Positions 1-5,317 of a stretch of DNA of 10,692 nucleotides are shown piece by piece. A model generated the notes under the pieces. It did no database searches, was not told the origin of the DNA, and saw only the letters and a program-made list of their open reading frames with translations. The stretch is from the NCBI GenBank assembly GCA_023301665.1, contig JALZUL010000036.1, positions 1 through 10,692 on the forward strand, given 5' to 3'. How positions within the stretch are numbered: the stretch's first letter is position 1; each line of letters begins with the position of its first letter. A program made the position numbers and the translations under genes. The stretch is from Ascidiaceihabitans sp. (GTDB taxonomy: Bacteria; Pseudomonadota; Alphaproteobacteria; Rhodobacterales; Rhodobacteraceae).

Positions 1-519
1 CCAGATTTTCTGAAGATTGCTCCAAATAACCGTATTCCTGCTATCGTTGATCACGACACGGGTGTTCAGATGATGGAGACGGGCGCCATCATGCTTTATC
101 TCGCGGACAAGTATAAAAAGTTTCAATGCGAAGGCGATGAGTATTGGAAGATGGTAGAGTGGTTGATGTGGCAGATGGGCGGCTTAGGCCCAATGTTGGG
201 CCAGGTACACCATTTTGTAAAATACAACTCTGGTAAGTCTGAATACAGCGAGGAACGTTACTCAAAAGAAGGTCAGCGTTTATATCGTGTGTTGAATGAA
301 CGGCTGGAAGGTCGCGATTATATCGCGGGGGCAGGTCGTGGTGAGTATACGATTGCGGATATGGCATGTTGGCCATGGATCTCTCGTTTTGAGTGGCAAG
401 AGAATGATTTGAACGAATACCCAAACATTAAAGCGTGGTATCTTCGGATTGCTGAGCGGCCAGCCGTTCAAAAAGGATATTCAGTACCTAAGTTTACTAC
501 AGACGTTCCAATGCCATGA
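1..519 (+). CDS. Glutathione S-transferase, Nu-class/YfcG-like, 5'-truncated
   Basis: Partial gene: frame 1 is open from the first base, so the true start lies left of the window; 172 residues plus stop are present. The visible part begins inside the thioredoxin-like domain, with the NRIPAIVD stretch that carries the cis-proline and then METGAIMLYLADKY, the ESxAI-type glutathione-contacting segment. An all-helical C-terminal domain follows, with WLMWQMGGLGPMLGQ then HHF, characteristic of the YfcG/YghU/Ure2-like (Nu-class) enzymes, and a late TIADMACWPW helix typical of GST C-terminal domains. Such proteins are cytosolic and use glutathione for disulfide reduction or peroxide handling; the substrate cannot be read here. 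The usual ~205-230 residue family length implies that roughly 35-60 residues are missing. An ATG in frame at position 70 lies inside the conserved fold and is not the start. A hairpin terminator follows directly. Confidence 0.9.
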   Translation, partial: PDFLKIAPNNRIPAIVDHDTGVQMMETGAIMLYLADKYKKFQCEGDEYWKMVEWLMWQMGGLGPMLGQVHHFVKYNSGKSEYSEERYSKEGQRLYRVLNERLEGRDYIAGAGRGEYTIADMACWPWISRFEWQENDLNEYPNIKAWYLRIAERPAVQKGYSVPKFTTDVPMP

Positions 520-525
520 CGGGCA

Positions 526-563
526 AGGGGCTGCTTGATCTGGGCAGCCCTTCCTCGTTTTTT
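526..563 (+). terminator. Rho-independent terminator after the GST gene
   Basis: GGGCTGC (528-534) pairs perfectly with GCAGCCC (544-550); an outer G-T and A-T pair extend the stem to 526-552, around a 9-nt loop. A T-run ends the element (558-563, after a short CCTCG spacer). It begins 7 nt after the GST stop codon, so it fits termination of that transcript. An in-frame TTG at 535 that would lengthen ArfB falls inside this hairpin, which argues against that start. Confidence 0.75.
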
Positions 564-585
564 GTTTCCGCTGTATAGAAACAAC

Positions 586-1008
586 ATGGTTCGAATAAAC
601 GATGATATTACCCTGCAAGATTGGGAACTGAGCGAGAGCTTTATGCGCGCCTCTGGCCCAGGTGGTCAGAACGTCAATAAGGTTTCAAGCGCAGTTGAGT
701 TACGGTTTGAGGCTGAACGTAGTCCTTCGCTTCCTGCTCCGGTTAAAATGCGTCTGAAACGGCTCGCTGGTCGGCGCTGGACGCAAGATGGTGCCCTGGT
801 CCTGCAATGTGATGAGACGCGCAGCCAAGCCCGCAATCGCGAGATTATTCGTGAACGTTTGGCAGACTTGATCCGCAAGGCACTTGTTGCTCCCAAACGG
901 CGGATTGCGACACGCCCTACCTTGGGGTCTAAAAACCGCCGCATCAAAGCCAAGAAAGTACGCGGCGAAGTTAAAAGCATGCGCGGTAAAGTGAACCCAG
1001 ACGCTTAA
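586..1008 (+). CDS. arfB: Ribosome-rescue peptidyl-tRNA hydrolase ArfB (YaeJ)
   Basis: ArfB enters the empty mRNA channel of stalled ribosomes through its basic tail and hydrolyses peptidyl-tRNA with a GGQ loop, like a release factor but without a stop codon. The 140-residue product matches the length of E. coli YaeJ. It has the GPGGQNVNK loop with GGQ at residues 26-28, then VELRF, the TRSQARNRE helix, and a C-terminal tail very rich in Lys/Arg ending in MRGKVNPDA. It lacks the codon-recognition domains of RF1/RF2, so it is not a release factor. The ATG at 586 is chosen because it gives the family length and lies beyond the upstream terminator; its ribosome-binding site is weak. The stop codon overlaps that of the convergent pncB, sharing TTAA. 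Confidence 0.93.
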   Translation: MVRINDDITLQDWELSESFMRASGPGGQNVNKVSSAVELRFEAERSPSLPAPVKMRLKRLAGRRWTQDGALVLQCDETRSQARNREIIRERLADLIRKALVAPKRRIATRPTLGSKNRRIKAKKVRGEVKSMRGKVNPDA

Positions 1009-2297
1009 ACGAAAACGTCTTGTTCTACTTGGTCACCGACACCAAACACGCGTTTGTATCGCTCGATTTCAACGTCTGGCCCCATCGCTTTGCGCGGGTT
1101 GTCTGATAGTTTTACGGTAGGTGCTCCATTCGCTTGGACGGCCTTGCAGACCAAGGAGAAGGGTGCGAGCGCGTCATCTACAGCGAGCTCTCTGAAATCA
1201 TTGGTTAGGAGCGTACCCCAACCAAAGGAAATATTAGTTTTTCCGGTGAACTGAGCGTGAAGATCCTTGATCTTGTCAACATCAAGCCCGTCGCTAAAGA
1301 TCACACGTTTTTCGCGTGGATCTTCTCCACGCGCTGACCACCAATCAATGGCTATTTGTGCTGCAGTAGCAGGGTCACCGCTGTCGATGCGAATGCCTGT
1401 CCATCCGGCCAACCAGTCGGGTGCTTTATCTAAGAAGCCTTGTGTGCCGTATGTGTCCGGGAGGATGATACGCAAGTTGCCATCGTGTTCATCGTGCCAG
1501 TCTTGCAAAACGTCGTATGGAGATTGGGCAAGGGCGTCGTCGTCTTTCGCCAAAGCGGCGTAGACCATTGGCAGTTCGTGTGCGTTTGTGCCAATTGCCT
1601 CAAGTTCACGAGACATAGCGATCTTGCAATTGGATGTACCTGAAAATTTATCACCTAAACCTTCGCGCATGGCTTGCGCACACCAATCTTGCCAAAGATA
1701 TGAATGCCGTCGGCGGGTGCCAAAGTCAGCGATGGATAGATTATCTAAGCCACGCAGCGCCTCAATTTTTTCCCAAACTCGGGTCATGCCGCGAGCATAA
1801 AGAATTTGAAGCTCAAACTTATCCATCTTGTCTAAAACGGCGCGGCTACGCAGTTCCATAAGGATGGCTAACGCGGGTATCTCCCACAGCATGACTTCGT
1901 GCCACTTTCCTTCAAAGGTGAGCTCGTATTGATCGCCGACGCGTTCTAAATGATAAGGTGGAAGGCGCAGGTCTTCAAACCATTCCATGAAATCTGGCGT
2001 AAACATTTGGCGCTTGCCATAAAATGTATTACCGCGCAGCCATGTGCTTTCACCACGGCTTAAGGAAAGAGAGCGAACGTGATCTAATTGCTCGCGCAAC
2101 TCTCCTTCGTCGATCAATTTAGCGAGGGGGACATTTTGGGATCGATTAATCAGACTGAACGTCACTTGGGCGTTCGGACGGTTACGAAAGATGCTTTGGC
2201 ACATCAGCAGTTTGTAGAAATCAGTGTCGATAAGGGAGCGCACAATTGGATCGATTTTCCATTTGTGATTCCAAACGCGTGTTGCAATATCGACCAT
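1005..2297 (-). CDS. pncB: Nicotinate phosphoribosyltransferase
   Basis: Cytosolic enzyme of the Preiss-Handler NAD salvage route: nicotinate plus PRPP (driven by ATP) gives nicotinate mononucleotide and pyrophosphate. The 430-residue product begins with the family start SLIDTDFYKLLM (about residues 21-32), which binds in the active-site funnel. It contains ADFGTRRRHSYLWQ with His198, the position expected for the phosphorylated histidine, then SGTSNCKIA, GTNAHELPMV, and late IRIDSGDP and FSDGLDVDKI phosphate-binding segments. It is a little longer than the ~400-residue E. coli enzyme, within the family range. The ATG is preceded by GGAG at 8-nt spacing. pncA lies 60 nt upstream on the same strand, so the two steps are probably co-transcribed. 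A stem-loop covers the ribosome-binding site (see 2303-2327). Confidence 0.95.
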   Translation of the reverse strand: MVDIATRVWNHKWKIDPIVRSLIDTDFYKLLMCQSIFRNRPNAQVTFSLINRSQNVPLAKLIDEGELREQLDHVRSLSLSRGESTWLRGNTFYGKRQMFTPDFMEWFEDLRLPPYHLERVGDQYELTFEGKWHEVMLWEIPALAILMELRSRAVLDKMDKFELQILYARGMTRVWEKIEALRGLDNLSIADFGTRRRHSYLWQDWCAQAMREGLGDKFSGTSNCKIAMSRELEAIGTNAHELPMVYAALAKDDDALAQSPYDVLQDWHDEHDGNLRIILPDTYGTQGFLDKAPDWLAGWTGIRIDSGDPATAAQIAIDWWSARGEDPREKRVIFSDGLDVDKIKDLHAQFTGKTNISFGWGTLLTNDFRELAVDDALAPFSLVCKAVQANGAPTVKLSDNPRKAMGPDVEIERYKRVFGVGDQVEQDVFV

Positions 2298-2302
2298 TTT
2301 TT

Positions 2303-2327
2303 AGGCTCCGAATGACTTTAGAAGCCT
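2303..2327 (-). promoter_or_regulatory. Stem-loop occluding the pncB ribosome-binding site
   Basis: On the minus strand AGGCTTC and GGAGCCT can pair over 7 bp (one G-T wobble) around an 11-nt loop. The 3' arm contains GGAG, the only good Shine-Dalgarno sequence for pncB, 8 nt before its ATG. The stem is followed by A residues and not by a U-run, so it is not a terminator. If it forms in RNA, pncB translation would depend on melting it. Regulatory use is inference. Confidence 0.35.
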
Positions 2328-2357
2328 TAAATCAAACAGGTTTGGCACTTGCAAGGA

Positions 2358-2954
2358 TCACAGAACGATAACGCCAGCGGCCTTCATCCCTTCGATTGCC
2401 ACATTAAGTGACCCATCCATATCGATCGCTCGGCATAGGGACGTGTCCACAGTGACATCCAATCCAAGGTTTGCAGCGTCAATAGCTGAGAAATTTACAC
2501 AAAAATCTGTGGCGAGGCCTACGAGTGTAAGTTGTGAAATTTTACGGGTGCGCAAGTATCCTTCAAGACCCGTTGGTGTTTTCTGGTCATTTTCAAAAAA
2601 TGCAGAATAGCTGTCAATCGCCGGATTGTAGCCTTTCCGAATTATCAGGTCGGCGCAGTCTTGATTTAACGCTTGATGGAACTCAGCGCCCTTTGAGCCT
2701 TGAATACAATGATCTGGCCAGAGCACCTGATCACCGTAAGGCATTGGGATCACGTCAAAAGCATTTTTCCCGACATGCGATTTAGCAAAAGAGGAGTGGC
2801 CCGTTGGATGCCAATCTTGAGTCAAAATTACCGCGTCGTAATCCACCATAAGTGCATTGATGCCGGAAACGATTTCATCGCCTCCAGTAACAGCGAGAGC
2901 GCCGTTTGGGCAGAAATCATTTTGAAGGTCGATCACAATTAAGGCTTTAGACAT
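2358..2954 (-). CDS. pncA: Nicotinamidase
   Basis: Hydrolyses nicotinamide to nicotinate and ammonia, feeding the adjacent PncB. The 198-residue product is a cysteine hydrolase of the isochorismatase fold. Visible catalytic residues are Asp9 (IVIDLQNDF), Lys107 (IIRKGYNP) and Cys152 (GLATDFCVNFSA). The metal site is seen as Asp47 and His49 in TQDWHPTGH and His82 in WPDHC. All residues needed for activity appear present. The ATG at 2954 is preferred over a TTG two codons upstream: GTGAG lies 6 nt before the ATG, and the TTG falls within that spacer. It is the first gene of a two-gene minus-strand unit with pncB and is divergent from trhO across a 102-nt spacer. Confidence 0.95.
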   Translation of the reverse strand: MSKALIVIDLQNDFCPNGALAVTGGDEIVSGINALMVDYDAVILTQDWHPTGHSSFAKSHVGKNAFDVIPMPYGDQVLWPDHCIQGSKGAEFHQALNQDCADLIIRKGYNPAIDSYSAFFENDQKTPTGLEGYLRTRKISQLTLVGLATDFCVNFSAIDAANLGLDVTVDTSLCRAIDMDGSLNVAIEGMKAAGVIVL

Positions 2955-2981
2955 TTTCAACTCACTTTGTAGGTCACGATC

Positions 2982-3010
2982 TGAGTAGGGTTACGTAAGC
3001 ATCACGTCAA
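2982..3010 (-). promoter_or_regulatory. Candidate sigma-70-type promoter of pncA-pncB
   Basis: Reading the minus strand, TTGACG (3010-3005) is one base from the -35 consensus and lies 17 nt from TACTCA (2987-2982), a poor -10. The expected transcript start near 2975 would give a leader of about 20 nt containing the GTGAG ribosome-binding site. An 8-bp palindrome TTACGTAA (2991-2998) sits between the two elements, where a repressor could bind. The -10 match is weak, so confidence is low. Confidence 0.3.
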
Positions 3011-3020
3011 TGCGCCCCCC

Positions 3021-3049
3021 TTGTTTATAGAACTGCTTCGGCGTATTTG
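3021..3049 (+). promoter_or_regulatory. Candidate promoter of trhO, possibly leaderless
   Basis: TTGTTT (3021-3026) and TATTTG (3044-3049) are separated by 17 nt, a plausible -35/-10 pair with moderate matches. The predicted transcript start would fall at about 3056-3057, on the trhO ATG itself. This agrees with the absence of any Shine-Dalgarno sequence before that ATG and suggests a leaderless mRNA. It is prediction only. Confidence 0.25.
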
Positions 3050-3056
3050 GCTGCGC

Positions 3057-3968
3057 ATGATTACTATTGCAGCTCTTTACCATTTCACCCGTTTTGATGA
3101 CCCAGATGTTTTACGTCCTGCGGTTCGCGCCATTTGCAACGAGCAAGAGGTCAAGGGTACGATCCTATTCGCCAGCGAAGGTTTGAATGGGACGATTGCT
3201 GGTCCACGTGCCGGAATTGACGCAGTATTGGCTCATTTACGTAGCTTGCCTGGTTGTAGTGATCTGGAGTGGAAAGAGAGTTTTAGCGAGACCCAGATTT
3301 TCGGAAAAATCAAAGTTCGCTTGAAACGCGAGATCGTGACAATGGGCCAGCCTAATGTTGACCCGTTGGCGCGTGTTGGAAATTACGTTCGGGCAGAAGA
3401 CTGGAACGATCTTATCGCGCAAGATGATGTTGTGGTGATTGATACTCGCAATGACTACGAAGTTGCGATTGGAACTTTTGACGGTGCGATTGATCCTGAG
3501 ACCTCTACTTTTGGTCAGTTTCCTGCGTGGTGGGAGGCCAACAAACATCGTTTTCACAACAAGAAGGTTGCAATGTTTTGTACGGGTGGCATTCGCTGTG
3601 AAAAATCCACTAACTACCTTTTGGGGCAGGGCGTTGAAGACGTGTATCATCTCAAAGGTGGTATCTTGAAATATTTGGAAGAAGTGCCAGAGGCTCAAAG
3701 TACCTGGAAAGGCGATTGTTTCGTTTTTGACAATCGTGTGAGCGTCGGCCATGGTCTTAAGGTTGGCCCACATCAATTGTGTCATGCCTGTCGTCGTCCG
3801 CTTTTTCCTGAAGATTTAAAACGCCCCGAATTTGCAGTAGGGGTCAGTTGCCATCAGTGTATCGATGAAACCTCGGACGCGGATAAGGATCGATTTCGTG
3901 AACGCCAAAAGCAGATCGAACTAGCACGGGCTCGTGGCGAAGAGCACATGGGGCCGGATGGGGCCTAA
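3057..3968 (+). CDS. trhO: tRNA uridine(34) hydroxylase TrhO, rhodanese family (YceA)
   Basis: TrhO hydroxylates U34 of certain tRNAs to 5-hydroxyuridine using oxygen, the first step toward wobble modifications such as cmo5U or mo5U. The 303-residue protein has the family N-terminus (IAALYHF, then SEGLNGTIAG), an acylphosphatase-like domain in about the first 100 residues, and a rhodanese domain (VVVIDTRNDYEVAIGTFDGAI) with the active-site loop CTGGIRCEKS, Cys175. Near the C-terminus are two CxxC pairs, Cys242/245 and Cys265/268, which look like a zinc site and occur in many homologues. The ATG at 3057 is chosen because MITIAALYHF matches the usual start; a TTG 12 codons upstream would add a tail unlike the family. 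No Shine-Dalgarno is visible. It is divergent from pncA. Confidence 0.93.
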   Translation: MITIAALYHFTRFDDPDVLRPAVRAICNEQEVKGTILFASEGLNGTIAGPRAGIDAVLAHLRSLPGCSDLEWKESFSETQIFGKIKVRLKREIVTMGQPNVDPLARVGNYVRAEDWNDLIAQDDVVVIDTRNDYEVAIGTFDGAIDPETSTFGQFPAWWEANKHRFHNKKVAMFCTGGIRCEKSTNYLLGQGVEDVYHLKGGILKYLEEVPEAQSTWKGDCFVFDNRVSVGHGLKVGPHQLCHACRRPLFPEDLKRPEFAVGVSCHQCIDETSDADKDRFRERQKQIELARARGEEHMGPDGA

Positions 3969-3973
3969 GTGAT

Positions 3974-4199
3974 TTAGGTTCTGGCATGCGGTAACTTTGT
4001 TTTGCTTGGTTTACGTTTAATCAAAAGCCAAATCATGATCACAAGGCTCATGCCATTCCAAACGATTCCGTTGAGGAATCCCAGTTGGTAGGATCGCCTA
4101 GATCTTAGATCAAACCTGACAGTCAGCCACCTAATGCCATTGCCATGTTTGTCGCCATCAAGACGAATCCAACGCGTCCGCCCGCTTCCCTTGGGGCAT
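3974..4199 (-). pseudogene. Remnant of a small hypothetical gene with a C-terminal membrane segment
   Basis: The minus strand is open for 78 codons between an in-frame TAA at 4211-4213 and a TAA at 3974-3976, yet this frame has no ATG, GTG or TTG before an internal ATG at 4051. The translation looks protein-like: a basic, Trp/Arg-rich front part (RWIRLDGDKHGNGIRW, then TVRFDLRSRRSYQLGF), a hydrophobic stretch resembling one membrane span (GMSLVIMIWLLI), and a Lys/Arg-rich tail. An ATG at 4199 in another frame opens MPQGKRADA and would join this frame after loss of one base, so a single frameshift could have broken a protein of about 75 residues. I do not recognise the family. Alternatives are a sequencing error, a non-standard start, a 25-residue peptide from 4051, or chance. 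It is convergent with trhO, ending 5 nt from its stop. Confidence 0.35.
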
Positions 4200-4301
4200 G
4201 TATTCGCGGTTTATAACTGCATAACTTGGGACGGTGCGCGCTACTCTGTTATCACTCCAAAGCCACAGTTCACGTAGTGGTCACTGGATCAATAACTTTG
4301 C

Positions 4302-4317
4302 AACAATTGGAATTGTT
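4302..4317. promoter_or_regulatory. Perfect 7-bp inverted repeat upstream of motB
   Basis: AACAATT and AATTGTT are separated by GG, giving a perfect dyad about 60 nt before the motB start. A loose -35/-10 pair, TTGGAA (4307-4312) and TAATAG (4328-4333) with a short 15-nt spacing, overlaps it, so it could be an operator. No T-run follows. The protein that would bind it is unknown. Confidence 0.3.
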
Positions 4318-4376
4318 AAGTCCTGAGTAATAGCTGCCTGCTAAATCTGGCGTTGGGTGAAATGAAGGTGGTGGAT

Positions 4377-5219
4377 ATGGGTGCGCAAGCAAATGCGGCA
4401 CCAGTCATCATTAAACGTAAAAAAGTTGTCAGTGGTGGTGGGCACCATGGCGGTGCTTGGAAAGTCGCTTACGCGGACTTCGTGACCGCGATGATGGCAT
4501 TTTTTATGTTGATGTGGCTGTTGAATGCGACAACGGAAAAACAACGTAAAGGGATCGCGGATTACTTTTCGCCGACGATACCGATCAACCGAATCTCTGG
4601 TGGTGGTGATGGTGCGTTTGGTGGCGATAGTGTTTTCTCGGAAAACACGTTGCCTCAAAATGGTACGGGTGCATCTTCTGCTCGACCGACAGAGCAAAAC
4701 CAAGCCCGTGGCGAATTTGGCATGCCGGATGGTGAAGGTGCAGATCAAGCTGCGCAAGATGAAGTGCTCAAAAGCGTAGAAGCTGAACTGTTGGGGCGCG
4801 GTGGTGAAAGCATGGTGATGGAGAATGCGCTGAAGCATATTATCACCAAGGTGACAGATGAGGGATTGGTAATTGAGTTGTTCGCAACTGAAGATCAGCC
4901 TTTGTTTGACGCTAAGACCCACGCTCCGACCGAGCTTTTAAAAATGATGATCTTTATGATCGCTGACATCGCTAAAACCGTCACCAATGGCATGGCAATA
5001 GAGGGACATGTTTCTGCCAAACCTGTCGTTCTACAGGATACCCAAGTCTGGGAGGAATCAACGAAAAATGCGGATGCGGTCAGGAAGATATTTAAAGGCA
5101 TCGGAATGGATGAAAGTCGTATTTTACAGGTCACTGGACATGCTGATCGTGAGCCTGTGCTTCAAGATACGATGCGGATAAGAAATAACCGCATTGAAAT
5201 CATAATGTTACGTGAGTGA
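4377..5219 (+). CDS. motB: Flagellar motor stator protein MotB
   Basis: MotB anchors the proton-driven MotA/MotB stator to peptidoglycan and carries the proton-binding aspartate. The 280-residue product has a basic cytoplasmic N-terminus (VIIKRKKV, then GGGHHGGAWKVAY). One membrane span follows (about residues 31-49), starting AYADFVTAMMAFF with Asp34 as the proton-binding residue. A polar linker leads to the plug region, and the C-terminal OmpA-like peptidoglycan-binding domain (about 160-280) ends RNNRIEIIMLRE. Within that domain the usual GHTD reads GHVS, and GHAD appears later. The ATG at 4377 is preferred because AAGG lies 8 nt before it; another in-frame ATG at 4362 has GGTGA too close to serve. 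motA is not in the window. flgE follows after 98 nt. Confidence 0.92.
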   Translation: MGAQANAAPVIIKRKKVVSGGGHHGGAWKVAYADFVTAMMAFFMLMWLLNATTEKQRKGIADYFSPTIPINRISGGGDGAFGGDSVFSENTLPQNGTGASSARPTEQNQARGEFGMPDGEGADQAAQDEVLKSVEAELLGRGGESMVMENALKHIITKVTDEGLVIELFATEDQPLFDAKTHAPTELLKMMIFMIADIAKTVTNGMAIEGHVSAKPVVLQDTQVWEESTKNADAVRKIFKGIGMDESRILQVTGHADREPVLQDTMRIRNNRIEIIMLRE

Positions 5220-5247
5220 TGGTTAGAAATGTGACGGATTTTATCTA

Positions 5248-5262
5248 TTAGGGTCACGTTAA
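5248..5262 (+). promoter_or_regulatory. CtrA-like site upstream of flgE
   Basis: TTAG, 7 nt, then TTAA differs by one base from the alphaproteobacterial CtrA consensus TTAA-N7-TTAA. It lies 55 nt upstream of the flgE ATG. CtrA controls flagellar genes in several Rhodobacteraceae, which makes the location sensible, but a single degenerate match of this kind also arises by chance. Confidence 0.3.
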
Positions 5263-5272
5263 ATCGTAACGT
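5256..5272. repeat. Inverted repeat ACGTTA-N5-TAACGT in the motB-flgE spacer
   Basis: Perfect 6-bp arms (5256-5261 and 5267-5272) around AATCG. It overlaps the right half of the CtrA-like site. There is no T-run after it, so it is not a usual terminator; it could be an operator or a transcript stem. Confidence 0.4.
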
Positions 5273-5281
5273 CTAAGACTG

Positions 5282-5300
5282 GTGCCAATATTTTTGGTAC
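5282..5300 (+). promoter_or_regulatory. Stem-loop just upstream of the flgE ribosome-binding site
   Basis: GTGCCAA (5282-5288) and TTGGTAC (5294-5300) pair over 7 bp with one G-T wobble and a 5-nt loop TATTT. The strong Shine-Dalgarno AGGAAGG begins 3 nt later (5304-5310). The stem leaves that site free, so it may protect the mRNA 5' end or be incidental. Function is inferred. Confidence 0.3.
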
Positions 5301-5317
5301 AGCAGGAAGGCGTATCT

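Noticed and set aside
535..585. Longer ArfB from a TTG start at 535
   Set aside because: The start lies in the GST terminator hairpin and adds 17 residues not found in the family; ATG at 586 gives the usual 140 residues.
3237..3785. Minus-strand open frame of 182 codons opposite trhO
   Set aside because: TrhO is convincingly coded on the other strand over the same interval; the antisense frame has no family features or ribosome-binding site.
3961..3981. CCTAA-GTGAT-TTAGG hairpin at the trhO stop as a terminator
   Set aside because: The core is only 5 bp and A/T-rich, it includes the stop codon itself, and no T-run follows. It is too weak to call.
3969..4376. tRNA, small RNA, insertion sequence or attachment site in the longest gene-free stretch
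   Set aside because: No cloverleaf, terminal inverted repeats, target duplications or transposase fragments were seen. Only the small-gene remnant and one dyad stand out.
4341..4922. Long minus-strand open frame (193 codons) opposite motB
   Set aside because: It is antisense to clear MotB coding sequence; the translation is His/Arg/Thr-rich with no recognisable domain, as expected from a reversed coding frame.
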